A stretch of DNA of 55,086 nucleotides from an uncultured Alphaproteobacteria bacterium (GCA_944390265.1 CALXPK010000031.1:1-55086), one strand, 5' to 3'. Positions 15,820 to 24,934 are shown, counted from the first letter of the stretch. The notes: generated by a model not told the origin, from the sequence alone. Made by a program: numbers and translations.

Positions 15820-17073
15820 ATGAATTTACAAGACTTAAAGCAAAAATCCCCCAAAGAACTCTTAACAGAGGCTGAGGACCTTGGCATTGAAGACGCATCT
15901 TCCATGCGCAAACAAGATTTAATGTTTGCAATTTTGAAAAAAGTTGCCAGTGAGGACAATGTTATTTATGGCGAAGGTACAATCGAAGTTCTGCAAGACG
16001 GCTTCGGTTTTTTACGATCCAGCCAGTCAAACTACCTCGCCGGCCCGGATGACATTTATGTTTCTCCTTCCCAAGTCAAAAAATTTGGTTTGCGCACCGG
16101 CGATACGGTTGAAGGAGAAATCAGAGCGCCCAAAGATAACGAACGCTATTTTGCTTTAACCAAAGTCAACCGAATAAATTTTGCAGATCCCGAACTTTCC
16201 AAACTTAGAATAAATTTTGACAACCTCACCCCTTTATATCCAACCGAAAAACTCAATTTTGATATCATCTGCGGTGATAAAGACTATACCACCCGCGTGA
16301 TTGACCTGATTGCCCCGCAAGGCAAAGGCCAACGTGGCCTGATTGTGGCACCGCCGCGCACCGGTAAAACCGTGATGTTGCAAAATATTGCCCATGCCAT
16401 AGCCACCAATCACCCTGAAGTATACTTAATGGTGTTGCTGATTGATGAACGTCCGGAAGAAGTGACCGATATGACCCGCTCGGTTAAAGGCGAGGTCATC
16501 TCCTCCACCTTTGATGAACCGGCTTCGCGTCACGTTCAAGTGGCTGAAATGGTGATAGAAAAAGCCAAAAGATTGGTTGAAACCAAAAAAGACGTGGTCA
16601 TTTTGCTTGACTCCATCACCCGCTTGGGCCGCGCCTACAATACGGTTATTCCTTCATCCGGCAAGGTTTTGACCGGTGGTGTGGATGCCAATGCTTTGCA
16701 ACGCCCGAAACGCCTTCTCGGTGCTGCGCGCAATGTGGAAGAAGGCGGTTCCTTAACCATCATCGCCACCGCTTTGATTGATACCGGTTCACGTATGGAT
16801 GAAGTTATCTTTGAAGAGTTCAAAGGTACCGGTAACTCCGAAATCATTTTGGATAGAAAATTAACCGACAAACGCTTGTTCCCAACCATCGATATCACCC
16901 GTTCCGGCACCCGTAAGGAAGAATTGTTGGTTGACAAAGCGACCTTGTCCAAAATGTGGGTTTTGCGCCGTGTCTTGATGCAAATGGGCATGACCGACGG
17001 TATGGAATTCTTGCTTGATAAGCTCAAACAAAGCAAAAACAATCAAGATTTCTTCAATAATATGAATTCTTAA
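15820..17073 (+). CDS. rho: Transcription termination factor Rho
   Basis: A hexameric RNA-dependent ATPase that ends transcripts. The 417-residue protein has the N-terminal helical region ([13 protein letters not shown]), the RNA-binding cold-shock-like fold ([18 protein letters not shown], about 50-67), the Walker [12 protein letters not shown] near 185, Walker B region [16 protein letters not shown] near 250, and the Q- and R-loop residues of [20 protein letters not shown] precedes the ATG. It is the first gene right of oriC. Confidence 0.98.
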   Translation: MNLQDLKQKSPKELLTEAEDLGIEDASSMRKQDLMFAILKKVASEDNVIYGEGTIEVLQDGFGFLRSSQSNYLAGPDDIYVSPSQVKKFGLRTGDTVEGEIRAPKDNERYFALTKVNRINFADPELSKLRINFDNLTPLYPTEKLNFDIICGDKDYTTRVIDLIAPQGKGQRGLIVAPPRTGKTVMLQNIAHAIATNHPEVYLMVLLIDERPEEVTDMTRSVKGEVISSTFDEPASRHVQVAEMVIEKAKRLVETKKDVVILLDSITRLGRAYNTVIPSSGKVLTGGVDANALQRPKRLLGAARNVEEGGSLTIIATALIDTGSRMDEVIFEEFKGTGNSEIILDRKLTDKRLFPTIDITRSGTRKEELLVDKATLSKMWVLRRVLMQMGMTDGMEFLLDKLKQSKNNQDFFNNMNS

Positions 17074-17081
17074 AAAAAATC

Positions 17082-17115
17082 AAAAGCTCCTTAAAATAAA
17101 GGAGCTTTTCTTTTA
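17082..17115. terminator. Bidirectional terminator between rho and the HAD gene
   Basis: AAAAGCTCCTT (17082-17092) and AAGGAGCTTTT (17099-17109) form an 11-bp stem followed by TTTTCTTTT. An A run before it lets it serve the converging minus-strand gene as well. Confidence 0.85.
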
Positions 17116-17784
17116 TCCGAAAATAAAGTTATAAACCTCATCCATGGTTTTGAATATGTATTTGATGCCCAAATCTTTAACCATGGAGATATATTCATCA
17201 TTGTTGTTCATCTGACTGCCGACAAAGGCAATGGTCGTCATCCGGGCGGAAAGTCCGGCCGTAAGTCCGGCCAATGAATCTTCAATCACAAGGCAGTTTT
17301 CGGGTTTTTCGCCCATTTTTTCAGCGGCTAGCAAAAACAAATCCGGCGCCGGCTTGCCGCGAGCCACCATTTCAGAAAGAAAAACCTTGTCCGGCGTGAA
17401 AATCTTATCAAGTTTGACCGCCTTGAGCTTGAGTTTGGTTTTTTCTTTGGTGCCGCCGGTAGCAATGCATTGTTTGATGTCTTGGCGCGCAAAAATTTTT
17501 TCAATATCGGGCGTCAGCGAGATTCCTTTGGACAAAACCTGATAGTCAAGTTCTGTCCCCTCGTCTTCAAATTTTTCATCTACGTTAAAACCCATTTGTT
17601 GCAAAGTGAGCAGACGGGTTTTCCAGTTCATGCCGCCGATGTGATGATTAGTGGTTTTTAAATCCCAATCAACATTAAAATATTTTTTGAGGAGTTGCCG
17701 TCGGTTTTCCATCCACAAACATTCGGTATCGGCAATCACGCCGTCAAAATCCCAAATTATCAAATTTTTAGAAATTTTATTCAT
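17113..17784 (-). CDS. HAD-family phosphatase (beta-phosphoglucomutase-like subgroup)
   Basis: A 223-residue haloacid-dehalogenase hydrolase. Motif I is WDFDGVIADTE (about 11-21), with the nucleophile and acid/base aspartates; motif II is IATGGTKEK near 108; motif III is the Lys of RGKPAPDLF near 143; motif IV is VIEDSLAG near 165. The helical cap follows motif I. Substrates for this subgroup are sugar phosphates or similar, and none can be named here. It is inserted in the rho-mnmE interval on the opposite strand. Confidence 0.85.
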   Translation of the reverse strand: MNKISKNLIIWDFDGVIADTECLWMENRRQLLKKYFNVDWDLKTTNHHIGGMNWKTRLLTLQQMGFNVDEKFEDEGTELDYQVLSKGISLTPDIEKIFARQDIKQCIATGGTKEKTKLKLKAVKLDKIFTPDKVFLSEMVARGKPAPDLFLLAAEKMGEKPENCLVIEDSLAGLTAGLSARMTTIAFVGSQMNNNDEYISMVKDLGIKYIFKTMDEVYNFIFG

Positions 17785-17930
17785 TTTACAACCATGTTTA
17801 GAAAAAATTGAGTCCGCCAGAAGCTCATAGAAACATTTTTCACAGATTCTATGATAGATTGATTAAAAAAATATAAACCCCCTCTCCACGGTCAAAAAAT
17901 CGGCTTTTTTTTAGAGTCGTTTTTTAAAAC

Positions 17931-17959
17931 TTGCTTTCAAGATTCAATCTCGCTATAAA
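17931..17959 (+). promoter_or_regulatory. Likely mnmE promoter
   Basis: TTGCTT (17931-17936) and TATAAA (17954-17959) are spaced by 17 bases. The strong AAGGAGAG ribosome-binding site follows before the ATG at 17981. Confidence 0.55.
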
Positions 17960-17980
17960 AACAGCATAAGGAGAGAAAAA

Positions 17981-19324
17981 ATGACCAACCAAACCATATA
18001 TGCCTTGTCCACCGTTTACGGAAAGTCCGGTGTGGCCGTGATTCGTGTTTCGGGTAATGAGGCTTTAAAAGTTGTTGAGCTGATGACTGATATTGACGTC
18101 AAGAGCATCAAGCCGCGCTATGCTTATTTTGCCAAGTTGCACAATTTGGATAAAACCGAGAGCTTGGACCAAAGTTTGGTTTTATATTTCAAAGCGCCGC
18201 ATTCTTTCACCGGAGAAGATATTGTTGAGTTTCAAACCCACGGCTCTAAAGCGGTGATTGCTTCGGTAATGAATTGCTTGAGCCAAATTGAGGGGTTTCG
18301 CATGGCCGAGCCGGGAGAATATTCTAAACGTGCTTTTTATAACGGCAAGATGGATTTGACCGAAGCTGAGGGTCTGGCTGACTTGATTGATTCCGAAACT
18401 TCCGAGCAACAAAAATACGCCATGCGCCAAATGGAAGGCGGATTAAAGAATTTATATGAAAGCTGGCGTGCCGAACTGGTAAAGATGTTGGCTCACTTGG
18501 AAGCCTTTATAGATTTTCCCGATGAGGAGATTCCAGCATCGGTTATTGATAATATGCAAAACACTGTATTTAAACTTGAAAAAGAGATAAAAAGCCACTT
18601 GAACGGTGATTCAATCGGCGAACGCCTGCGTGAAGGTTTTAGGGTAGCCATTGTTGGTGCCCCCAATGCCGGCAAGTCAAGTTTATTAAATGCCATTGTC
18701 AAAAGAAATGCCGTGATTGTCTCAGACATTGCCGGCACAACCCGCGATGCCATAGATGTTCATCTGGATTTGAACGGCTATCCGGTTATGTTTACCGATA
18801 CCGCCGGCCTGCGTGAAACCGAAGAAGAAATTGAGAAAAAAGGCATTGATATTGCTTATGGCAAAATTCACGATGCCGATTTGGTCATTTGTTTGTATGA
18901 TGCTTCGGTAGACACTGTTCATGTCTTTGATAAAATAAAAGATTCTTTAAAAAACAAAGCCTTGTTTGTTGCTAATAAATGTGATAAATTAACTTCTGAA
19001 CAATGTTCAGAGTTGGAAAAATCAGGTTGTCTGGTCATCTCTGCCAAGCAAAAACAAGGCGTAGACAAGCTCTTACAAGCCATATCAAAAAATATTCAAG
19101 AACGTTTTACCTCAAACTCCAATTTGTTGATTACGCGTAGTCGTTATCGTGAGGCTTTGCAAGATGTTTTGGAAAATCTGCAAAACTTTGGTTTTAATAA
19201 AGAAATTGAGCTGACCGCGGAAGATATTCGTCTTGCTGCCCGCGCTTTGGGTAAAATCACCGGCCGAATTGAGGTGGATGAAATTTTAGATAAAATCTTC
19301 GGCGATTTCTGTATCGGCAAATAG
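17981..19324 (+). CDS. mnmE: tRNA modification GTPase MnmE
   Basis: Works with MnmG to modify wobble U34 in certain tRNAs. The 447-residue protein has the folate-binding N-terminal domain (IYALSTVYGKSGVAVIRVSG), helical domain, and an embedded G domain: G1 GAPNAGKSSLLN near 225, G3 DTAGLRET near 268, and G4 NKCDK. The C-terminal FCIGK with the conserved Cys is intact. Two other tRNA/rRNA genes of the same cluster, mnmG and rsmG, are downstream but separated by accessory genes. Confidence 0.97.
   Translation: MTNQTIYALSTVYGKSGVAVIRVSGNEALKVVELMTDIDVKSIKPRYAYFAKLHNLDKTESLDQSLVLYFKAPHSFTGEDIVEFQTHGSKAVIASVMNCLSQIEGFRMAEPGEYSKRAFYNGKMDLTEAEGLADLIDSETSEQQKYAMRQMEGGLKNLYESWRAELVKMLAHLEAFIDFPDEEIPASVIDNMQNTVFKLEKEIKSHLNGDSIGERLREGFRVAIVGAPNAGKSSLLNAIVKRNAVIVSDIAGTTRDAIDVHLDLNGYPVMFTDTAGLRETEEEIEKKGIDIAYGKIHDADLVICLYDASVDTVHVFDKIKDSLKNKALFVANKCDKLTSEQCSELEKSGCLVISAKQKQGVDKLLQAISKNIQERFTSNSNLLITRSRYREALQDVLENLQNFGFNKEIELTAEDIRLAARALGKITGRIEVDEILDKIFGDFCIGK
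18560..18574 (+). repeat. AACASYGTATTTAAA word, copy 2 (mnmE)
   Basis: AACACTGTATTTAAA within mnmE, read as NTVFK. Confidence 0.65.
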
Positions 19325-19331
19325 AGATTGA

Positions 19332-19385
19332 CTCTAAATAGAGGTTAATATATATAAACTTTCAAAGATTTTATTATTAACCTCT
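19332..19385 (+). repeat. Inverted repeat before an unknown gene
   Basis: AGAGGTTAATA (19340-19350) and TATTAACCTCT (19375-19385) are exact 11-base inverted arms. A shorter overlapping hairpin, CTCT-aaat-AGAG (19332-19343), would compete for the first arm. The right arm ends 7 bases before the next gene's ATG, where no ribosome-binding site is seen. It may be an mRNA structure that controls that gene or the 3' end of the mnmE transcript. Confidence 0.5.
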
Positions 19386-19392
19386 AAAAATT

Positions 19393-19848
19393 ATGTATAT
19401 GGAAAGAAATTTTGAAAATTCGGTTTTTTTAGAATTAAGAAATTATAAGGGTTTTATTTTCAACACGATGCGGCTTTATGAAATTTTTTATGATGAAAAA
19501 TCAGAAAGAAGAACGGTTGCAATTATGAAGGTTCTTGTGAGTCCTCAGATGTTTTCATTCATAAGAAAATTAAAAACTTTCGTCAAAGGACCTTTTCAAT
19601 CCGATAGTTTCATATCTTATTATTGTTTGGATAAAGGTTTAGAAAGTTGTGTTCCTGAAATTCAAAAAACTTTTGACGGTGTTGTAAAAGAATTAATCAA
19701 AAAGCATAGCGAAAATTCCCCATATTATAGTTATGTTTATGCAACCGTAATTGTTTCCGTTATATTGGCCATGCCTGGATATTTTACTGAAGAAACAATT
19801 TATGACTTCATTTATTTCTGTCGGAATAAACATATTCTTAATATTTAA
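19393..19848 (+). CDS. Hypothetical protein, not recognised
   Basis: A 151-residue protein of unknown family. It is rich in Phe, Tyr, Ile and Lys, has no signal peptide, and one moderately hydrophobic stretch near 115-131 (YVYATVIVSVILAMPGYF). It could start at the ATG at 19393 or six bases later. No ribosome-binding site is visible, and an inverted repeat covers the expected place. Its codon and base use is more AT-rich than the flanking mnmE and mnmG, and it interrupts an otherwise conserved cluster, which suggests a later arrival. A strong terminator follows. Confidence 0.65.
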   Translation: MYMERNFENSVFLELRNYKGFIFNTMRLYEIFYDEKSERRTVAIMKVLVSPQMFSFIRKLKTFVKGPFQSDSFISYYCLDKGLESCVPEIQKTFDGVVKELIKKHSENSPYYSYVYATVIVSVILAMPGYFTEETIYDFIYFCRNKHILNI

Positions 19849-19873
19849 AAAAAAAGAATTAAAAAAATTAGAA

Positions 19874-19901
19874 AAGAGCGTTTCCGGCGCTCTTTTTTTT
19901 T
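19874..19901 (+). terminator. Terminator after the hypothetical gene
   Basis: AAGAGCG and CGCTCTT flank a seven-base loop (core stem 19876-19880 with 19888-19892), followed by nine T. It separates the hypothetical gene from mnmG. Confidence 0.85.
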
Positions 19902-19981
19902 ATGCCTTTTATTGATTTCTAAATTTTTTTGATTATAATGCCGGCAAGATTGAATAAAAATTTTTTAAGGCCTTATAAATA

Positions 19982-21829
19982 ATGAATAAAATTTACGATG
20001 TAATAGTGGTCGGCGGAGGACACGCCGGCTGTGAAGCCTGTGCCGCGGCGGCCAGAACCGGCGCCAAAACCGCTTTGGTGACGCACCATATTGACACCAT
20101 TGGCGCCATGTCATGCAATCCGGCCATTGGTGGTTTGGGAAAAGGACATTTGGTCAGGGAGGTTGATGCGCTTGACGGTTTAATGGGCCGCGTGATTGAT
20201 AAAGCCGGCATCCAGTTCCGCATGCTCAATGCTTCCAAAGGGCCGGCCGTGAGAGGTCCGCGCGCTCAGGCAGATAGAGAATTATATAAAAAATATATGC
20301 TTGAGGCTTTGCGCGAGCAAGAAAATTTGGATATTATTGAAGCCGCAGTCGAGGGTTTGATTATTAAAGATAATCAGGTTGAAGGCGTTATTTTGGCAAA
20401 CGGTGAAGAAATAAAAGCCAAAGCCACGGTTTTAACCTCCGGCACATTTTTGAACGGGGTCATGTTTGTTGGCCACCAAGCTACGGTTGGCGGCCGTATC
20501 GGTGAAGAAAGTTGCACCGGTATAACACCGTATTTAAAGCAATTGGGCTTAAAAGTCGGTCGTTTGAAAACCGGTACCCCTGCCCGCTTGAACGGCAAAA
20601 CCATCCACTGGGAAAAATTGGCCACCCAAGATGGTGACAATCCGCCTATTCCCTTTTCATATTTAACCGATAAAATCACCAATACGCAGATTCAGTGCTA
20701 TATCACCCACACCAACGAAAGAACCCATAAGATTATTCGTGATAATTTTGACAAATGCGCGTTGTTTTCGGGCTTGATTACCGGTATTGGCCCCAGATAT
20801 TGCCCGAGCATTGAAGATAAATTGGTCAAGTTTGCCGACCGAACCAGTCACCAAATTTTCTTGGAGCCGGAAGGTTTGAACACCGATGTTGTTTATCCGA
20901 ACGGCATTTCCACTTCTTTGCCGGCCGATGTGCAAGATGCTTTCATTCACACCATGGAAGGTTTGGAAGATGTGGAGATTTTGCGCTTTGCTTATGCCAT
21001 TGAGTATGACTATGTTGATCCGCAAGAGCTCGATGATAGGTTAGCTGTCAAAAAAGTTCCTGGATTATTCTTGGCCGGCCAAATCAACGGCACCACCGGC
21101 TATGAAGAAGCGGCTGCCCAAGGTTTGGTTGCCGGTGTCAATGCTGCTTTGTATGCTGAAGGCAAAGGCCGAGAATTTGTGGTTGACAGAAGCGAGGCCT
21201 ATATTGGTGTGATGATTGATGACTTAATCACCAAAGGCGTGGATGAGCCTTATCGTATGTTCACCTCGCGTTCAGAATATCGTTTGTTCTTGCGTGCTGA
21301 CAATGCCGACCGCCGTCTGACCGAAAAAGGCCATGATATCGGCTGTGTCGGAGAATATAGATACAGTGTATTTAAAGCTAAAAAAGCTCAAATTGAGCAT
21401 TACACCGAGCTTTGCAATACATTACAGACGACCTATAAAGAAATTGATTCTCTGGGGTTAAATGTTAAACATGACGGCACCAAGAGAACGCCGTTTAATC
21501 TGATGAGTTATGAAGAAGTTTCACGTGAAACAATCAACCAACTCTTCCCAGAGTTAAAAGATATGCCCTATGCAGTTTATGAAGCTATCGAGATTGAGGC
21601 GCGCTATTCGGGTTATATCAAACGCCAAATGGCTGATATTGAAGTTTTCAAAAAAGATGAAAACCTCAAATTGCGTGAAGATATAGATTATAGCAAAATC
21701 GGCGGCTTGTCGCGAGAGATGGTTACGAAGTTGAGCAAGGTCAAACCCTCAACCATCGGCGAGGCCTCACGCATCCCCGGCGTAACACCGGCGGCCATCA
21801 CCGCTATTCTGGGTTATGTGAAAAAATAA
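19982..21829 (+). CDS. mnmG: tRNA uridine-5-carboxymethylaminomethyl modification enzyme MnmG
   Basis: The FAD-dependent partner of MnmE in U34 modification. The 615-residue protein begins with the dinucleotide-binding [14 protein letters not shown] (about 7-20) and has the MnmG signature [24 protein letters not shown] (from about 43), TPARLNG, and later GYEEAAAQG. Position 21518-21531 of the gene encodes VSRET while forming a parS site. Two copies of the AACASYGTATTTAAA word lie inside it and one just after it. Confidence 0.97.
   Translation: MNKIYDVIVVGGGHAGCEACAAAARTGAKTALVTHHIDTIGAMSCNPAIGGLGKGHLVREVDALDGLMGRVIDKAGIQFRMLNASKGPAVRGPRAQADRELYKKYMLEALREQENLDIIEAAVEGLIIKDNQVEGVILANGEEIKAKATVLTSGTFLNGVMFVGHQATVGGRIGEESCTGITPYLKQLGLKVGRLKTGTPARLNGKTIHWEKLATQDGDNPPIPFSYLTDKITNTQIQCYITHTNERTHKIIRDNFDKCALFSGLITGIGPRYCPSIEDKLVKFADRTSHQIFLEPEGLNTDVVYPNGISTSLPADVQDAFIHTMEGLEDVEILRFAYAIEYDYVDPQELDDRLAVKKVPGLFLAGQINGTTGYEEAAAQGLVAGVNAALYAEGKGREFVVDRSEAYIGVMIDDLITKGVDEPYRMFTSRSEYRLFLRADNADRRLTEKGHDIGCVGEYRYSVFKAKKAQIEHYTELCNTLQTTYKEIDSLGLNVKHDGTKRTPFNLMSYEEVSRETINQLFPELKDMPYAVYEAIEIEARYSGYIKRQMADIEVFKKDENLKLREDIDYSKIGGLSREMVTKLSKVKPSTIGEASRIPGVTPAAITAILGYVKK
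20524..20538 (+). repeat. AACASYGTATTTAAA word, copy 3 (mnmG)
   Basis: AACACCGTATTTAAA within mnmG, read in another frame as ITPYLK. Confidence 0.65.
21362..21376 (+). repeat. AACASYGTATTTAAA word, copy 4 (mnmG, variant)
   Basis: TACAGTGTATTTAAA, read as YSVFK. First base differs from the consensus. Confidence 0.5.
21517..21532. promoter_or_regulatory. parS: parS site within mnmG
   Basis: GTTTCACGTGAAAC (21518-21531) is a perfect 14-base palindrome matching the core of the universal ParB-binding parS; the outer pair is A/A instead of T/A. It is read in frame as VSRET. The parAB genes are 3.4 kb downstream, so ParB from 25708 is the expected ligand. Confidence 0.9.
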
Positions 21830-21831
21830 AT

Positions 21832-21846
21832 AACACCGTATTTAAA
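21832..21846 (+). repeat. AACASYGTATTTAAA word, copy 5 (after mnmG)
   Basis: AACACCGTATTTAAA, intergenic, between the mnmG stop and its terminator. Confidence 0.65.
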
Positions 21847-21849
21847 GAG

Positions 21850-21875
21850 GCGGAAGCAAAATTCCGCTTTTTTTC
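21850..21875 (+). terminator. Terminator after mnmG
   Basis: GCGGAA (21850-21855) and TTCCGC (21862-21867) make a 6-bp stem followed by TTTTTTTTC. One copy of the AACASYGTATTTAAA word (21832-21846) lies between the mnmG stop and this hairpin. Confidence 0.75.
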
Positions 21876-21944
21876 TTGCCTGAATTTACCAAAAATTAAA
21901 GAGCGGATTCTATAATAGAAAACATTCTGAATATGGAGTCTGTA

Positions 21945-23363
21945 ATGAGTGAAAATTTCTTTATTCCTGAGAGCTTGAAAATAAGCGGTGGAAATCCGGT
22001 TTCCGGAGATATCAAAATCAGCGGTGCCAAAAATTCCATTTTGGGTTTGATGGCCGCTTCTTTGTTGACGGACGATGTCGTCACCTTGCGCAATGTGCCC
22101 TATATTACCGATGTTTTGGAAATGGGACATATCATGCGCGATATCGGTGTTGATGTAAAATATGACCCGCAAAAGAGAATATTAAAATTACACGCGGCCA
22201 AAATCATCAAAAACGAAATCTCTCATCAAGCGGCGCATTTCCGAGCCAGTTATTATCTTTGGGGCTCGTTGTTGGCACGTTTTTGCCGAACCAAAGAGTT
22301 TGACAGCCTCAAAGTTTGCCTCCCCGGCGGCTGTTCTTTTGGTGGCAAAAGACCAACCGATTTTCATGAAGAATTGATAAAAACCGTTTTTGGTGCCACC
22401 ATTACTGTTGAAACCAAAGACAATGAAAAATATTCTTATCTGAAGTTTCAGCTTCCGCAAAAAGAAAATGCTGATTTGTGTCCGGTTTATACCACCTTTA
22501 AGGCCTCTCACGGCGCCACTTTTCACTGGCTTTTGTCGGTTGCCGGCTCTGATAATTGCAAAATGATGTACAATGCCTCATTAGAGCCGGAAGTCTCTAA
22601 CCTGATTTCCATGTTGCAAAAAATGGGCTTAGGTCTCATCGGCAACGAGAGAACCGGCATCATCTATGACGGCAAAAACCGTAGTCTGCTGAAAGGAGTG
22701 GATTTTGAAGTTATTCCGGATAGATTAGAGGCGGCAACCTATGCCCTGTTCACTTTGTCAACCAGAGGCGCGGTAGAATTAAACGGCATTAATTTTGATC
22801 ATTGCTCTCCATGGCTGGGGCAGTTGGAACGTATGTTCTCACGTGGCATATACTATTCAACCGACCGCAAAAAACTTTATCTCGATTTTAGAAAAGTCAA
22901 ACCCTATGACGGTTTTGTCATGCAGGTAACGCCTTTTCCAGGGTTTGAAACCGACTTGCAACAAATCTGGACGCCCATTTTGGCTCAAGCCAAAACAGAA
23001 TCTGTTATATCTGACTTAATCTGGCCCGGCCGTTCCGCCCATTTGGAACAAATGGCCAAATTTGGTTTGCAGAGCAAGTATTATCAATTTGATGTCAACA
23101 GCGGCCAGCAAGGCAGTATCAAGAATTTGTATATCAATATTGAGCCGTCAACTTTCCATGCGGCCGAAGCTGAAGGCACGGATTTGCGCGGCACCATGGC
23201 CACAATCATGCTGGCGGCAACAGTAAAGGGCGAAAGCACCATCAATAATCCGAGTTTTGCTTTGCGCGGCTATCCCAATTTGCTCAAAAATTTGCAAGAA
23301 TTGGGTGTTGATATATCAGCATCCGTAGAGGGAAGAGAAATTCAGGCCTTACCGGAGTTATAA
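21945..23363 (+). CDS. MurA-like enolpyruvyl transferase paralogue
   Basis: A 472-residue member of the EPSP synthase/MurA fold. MurA makes UDP-GlcNAc-enolpyruvate for peptidoglycan. Active-site features are present: Lys29 in ISGAKNSI, Cys130 in LPGGCSFGGKRPTD, the Asp in FETDLQQI, and ALRGYPNL near the end. It is longer than typical MurA (about 420) and diverged around the sites, so it may use another substrate. I start it at 21945, where TGGAG sits 6 bases upstream. A TATAAT at 21911 is a possible -10. The PHP gene begins at the very next base after its stop. The sequence does not show whether this is the cell's only MurA. Confidence 0.8.
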   Translation: MSENFFIPESLKISGGNPVSGDIKISGAKNSILGLMAASLLTDDVVTLRNVPYITDVLEMGHIMRDIGVDVKYDPQKRILKLHAAKIIKNEISHQAAHFRASYYLWGSLLARFCRTKEFDSLKVCLPGGCSFGGKRPTDFHEELIKTVFGATITVETKDNEKYSYLKFQLPQKENADLCPVYTTFKASHGATFHWLLSVAGSDNCKMMYNASLEPEVSNLISMLQKMGLGLIGNERTGIIYDGKNRSLLKGVDFEVIPDRLEAATYALFTLSTRGAVELNGINFDHCSPWLGQLERMFSRGIYYSTDRKKLYLDFRKVKPYDGFVMQVTPFPGFETDLQQIWTPILAQAKTESVISDLIWPGRSAHLEQMAKFGLQSKYYQFDVNSGQQGSIKNLYINIEPSTFHAAEAEGTDLRGTMATIMLAATVKGESTINNPSFALRGYPNLLKNLQELGVDISASVEGREIQALPEL

Positions 23364-24188
23364 ATGCAAAAATTCACCCTGCATAGCCACACTCATGCGC
23401 TGAATTGTTTTGACGGGCACAACAGCGCCGATGAAATGATATCTCAAGCTGAAAAACTGGGTTTTGAAGCCATCGGCATATCCAACCATTTTTGCTATCA
23501 TCCCAATGTTCAGCTGTGCAGTCCGATGTTTTATAATGATGAAAACAAAGCCCTTGATGCGCATTTGCGTATCATAGATGAAGTTCGCTCTGCCGCCGAA
23601 GGTCACAAAATCAAAGTCTATGTCGGGGCAGAAGTAGATTTTTTTCCCTCGGCAAGCTGGAGAAATGCTTTTGAACGGATGTTGAAAAAGCTGAGTTTTG
23701 ATTATCTGATTGGTTCCAACCATTTCATACGCACGGCTGACGAATCACAAATTTATAACATATATCATCTGGAGATTATGCCGGCCAATCTCACGGCGGA
23801 TGATTTTAAGGAACTGGTACAACAGCATTGGAACAATGTGGTTTATACGGTTGAGAGCGGCTATTTTGATTTTCTGGCTCATCCGGACTACTGTGTGATA
23901 AAAATTCCTGATGTTCCCGAGTTTGAAGAGAATCGTTGGAAGATAATTGAGGCTTTGGATAAAACCAAAATGCCGTTTGAGGTCAACACCAGCGGCTACA
24001 ATCGCATCAATATGCAACACCCGTGTGATTGGATGTTGCAAGAGCTTTGTGAACGCGAAGTCCCTACTCTGCTGAGCGACGATGCACATTCAACCGCCAT
24101 GCTGGGTCAACATTTTGAACGTGCTGAGAATCTGCTCCAAAAATTTGGTTGCAAAAAACGTTTGGGTTTAGATTTTCTTCAGAAATAG
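23364..24188 (+). CDS. PHP-domain phosphoesterase (HisJ-like)
   Basis: A 274-residue metal-dependent PHP hydrolase. Metal-binding motifs run in order: HSHTH at 7-11, SNH near 40, GAEVD near 92, GSNH near 116, AHPD near 173 and SDDAH near 240. Family members include histidinol-phosphate phosphatases, and automatic annotation would say that, but no other his gene is near. Its ATG follows the stop of the MurA-like gene with no gap, so the two are translationally coupled and probably share a pathway. The true substrate is open. Confidence 0.82.
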   Translation: MQKFTLHSHTHALNCFDGHNSADEMISQAEKLGFEAIGISNHFCYHPNVQLCSPMFYNDENKALDAHLRIIDEVRSAAEGHKIKVYVGAEVDFFPSASWRNAFERMLKKLSFDYLIGSNHFIRTADESQIYNIYHLEIMPANLTADDFKELVQQHWNNVVYTVESGYFDFLAHPDYCVIKIPDVPEFEENRWKIIEALDKTKMPFEVNTSGYNRINMQHPCDWMLQELCEREVPTLLSDDAHSTAMLGQHFERAENLLQKFGCKKRLGLDFLQK

Positions 24189-24307
24189 ATTCAAAAAATA
24201 TAGTTTAAGTCTTTGTTTTTAGATTCTTTTATTTTTATCTTAAAATAGGTGTTTATAAGTCTGCTTTTTATATTTTAAAAGTCAGAAAAAAAATCTATAA
24301 ATATTTT

Positions 24308-24934
24308 ATGCAAAATTTCATGGAAAAATACAATGTTTCACGTGAAACATTCGAACTCTTAAAAGCCTACGAAGCCAGCTTGGTCGAGTGGCAAAAGAAG
24401 TTCAATCTGGTCAGCAATTCTTCTCTTGAAGATTGCTGGAACCGCCATTTTGTTGACTCGGCACAGCTGTTTAAGTTTATTCCAAAAGAGGCTCAGACTT
24501 TGCTTGATTTTGGCTCTGGTGCTGGTTTTCCGGCAATGGTACTGGCTATTATGGCAAAAGAAAAAACACCGTATTTAAAAGTTAGCTTGGTTGAAAGCAT
24601 TGCCAAAAAAACACTGTATTTAAACGAAGTTAAAAAGATTTGCCGTTTAGATGTAGAAATTTTGAACCAAAGGATTGAATCTTTGCTGGCAAAGAAGGTT
24701 GATGTTATCACCTCTCGCGCCATGGCTTCGTTAAAAGAACTTTTAAAATACACGCAAGCCTTTTGTTCAGATAAAACGGTTTGCATATTTCCCAAAGGCA
24801 AAAAATATGCCGAGGAAATTGAGGAAGCAAAAAAAGACTGGAATTTTGATTGTCAAGTTTTTGACAGCGAAACCAGCGATGAAGGAAAAATTTTGGTCAT
24901 CAAACACATATTGAAGAAAAAAGGAGGAAAATAA
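24308..24934 (+). CDS. rsmG: 16S rRNA m7G527 methyltransferase RsmG
   Basis: Methylates G527 of 16S rRNA using SAM. The 208-residue protein has the GidB opening (NVSRETFELLKAYEASLVEWQKKFNLVS), the RHFVDS motif, SAM loop LDFGSGAGFPAMVLAI near 66-81, and TSRAMASLKEL. The codons for VSRET contain a parS. The start may be the ATG at 24308 or 24320; neither has a clear ribosome-binding site. Its stop directly abuts the parA ATG, and its last codons carry AAAGGAGG for parA. Two copies of AACASYGTATTTAAA lie inside it. Confidence 0.95.
   Translation: MQNFMEKYNVSRETFELLKAYEASLVEWQKKFNLVSNSSLEDCWNRHFVDSAQLFKFIPKEAQTLLDFGSGAGFPAMVLAIMAKEKTPYLKVSLVESIAKKTLYLNEVKKICRLDVEILNQRIESLLAKKVDVITSRAMASLKELLKYTQAFCSDKTVCIFPKGKKYAEEIEEAKKDWNFDCQVFDSETSDEGKILVIKHILKKKGGK
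24333..24350. promoter_or_regulatory. parS: parS site within rsmG
   Basis: ATGTTTCACGTGAAACAT is a perfect 18-base palindrome containing the full 16-base consensus parS TGTTTCACGTGAAACA (24334-24349). It sits in the first codons of rsmG, 600 bases before parA, a conserved place for parS. Confidence 0.97.
24565..24579 (+). repeat. AACASYGTATTTAAA word, copy 6 (rsmG)
   Basis: AACACCGTATTTAAA within rsmG, read as TPYLK. Confidence 0.65.
24610..24624 (+). repeat. AACASYGTATTTAAA word, copy 7 (rsmG)
   Basis: AACACTGTATTTAAA within rsmG, read as TLYLN, 45 bases after copy 6. Confidence 0.65.

Noticed and set aside
15293-15931. Short open frames in the coaE-rho gap (15293-15496 plus; 15668-15931 minus)
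   Set aside because: They lack ribosome-binding sites, have biased AT-driven composition, and overlap origin-like sites or the rho start.
24189-24307. Gap before rsmG
   Set aside because: It is AT-rich with no clear promoter, hairpin or small gene.
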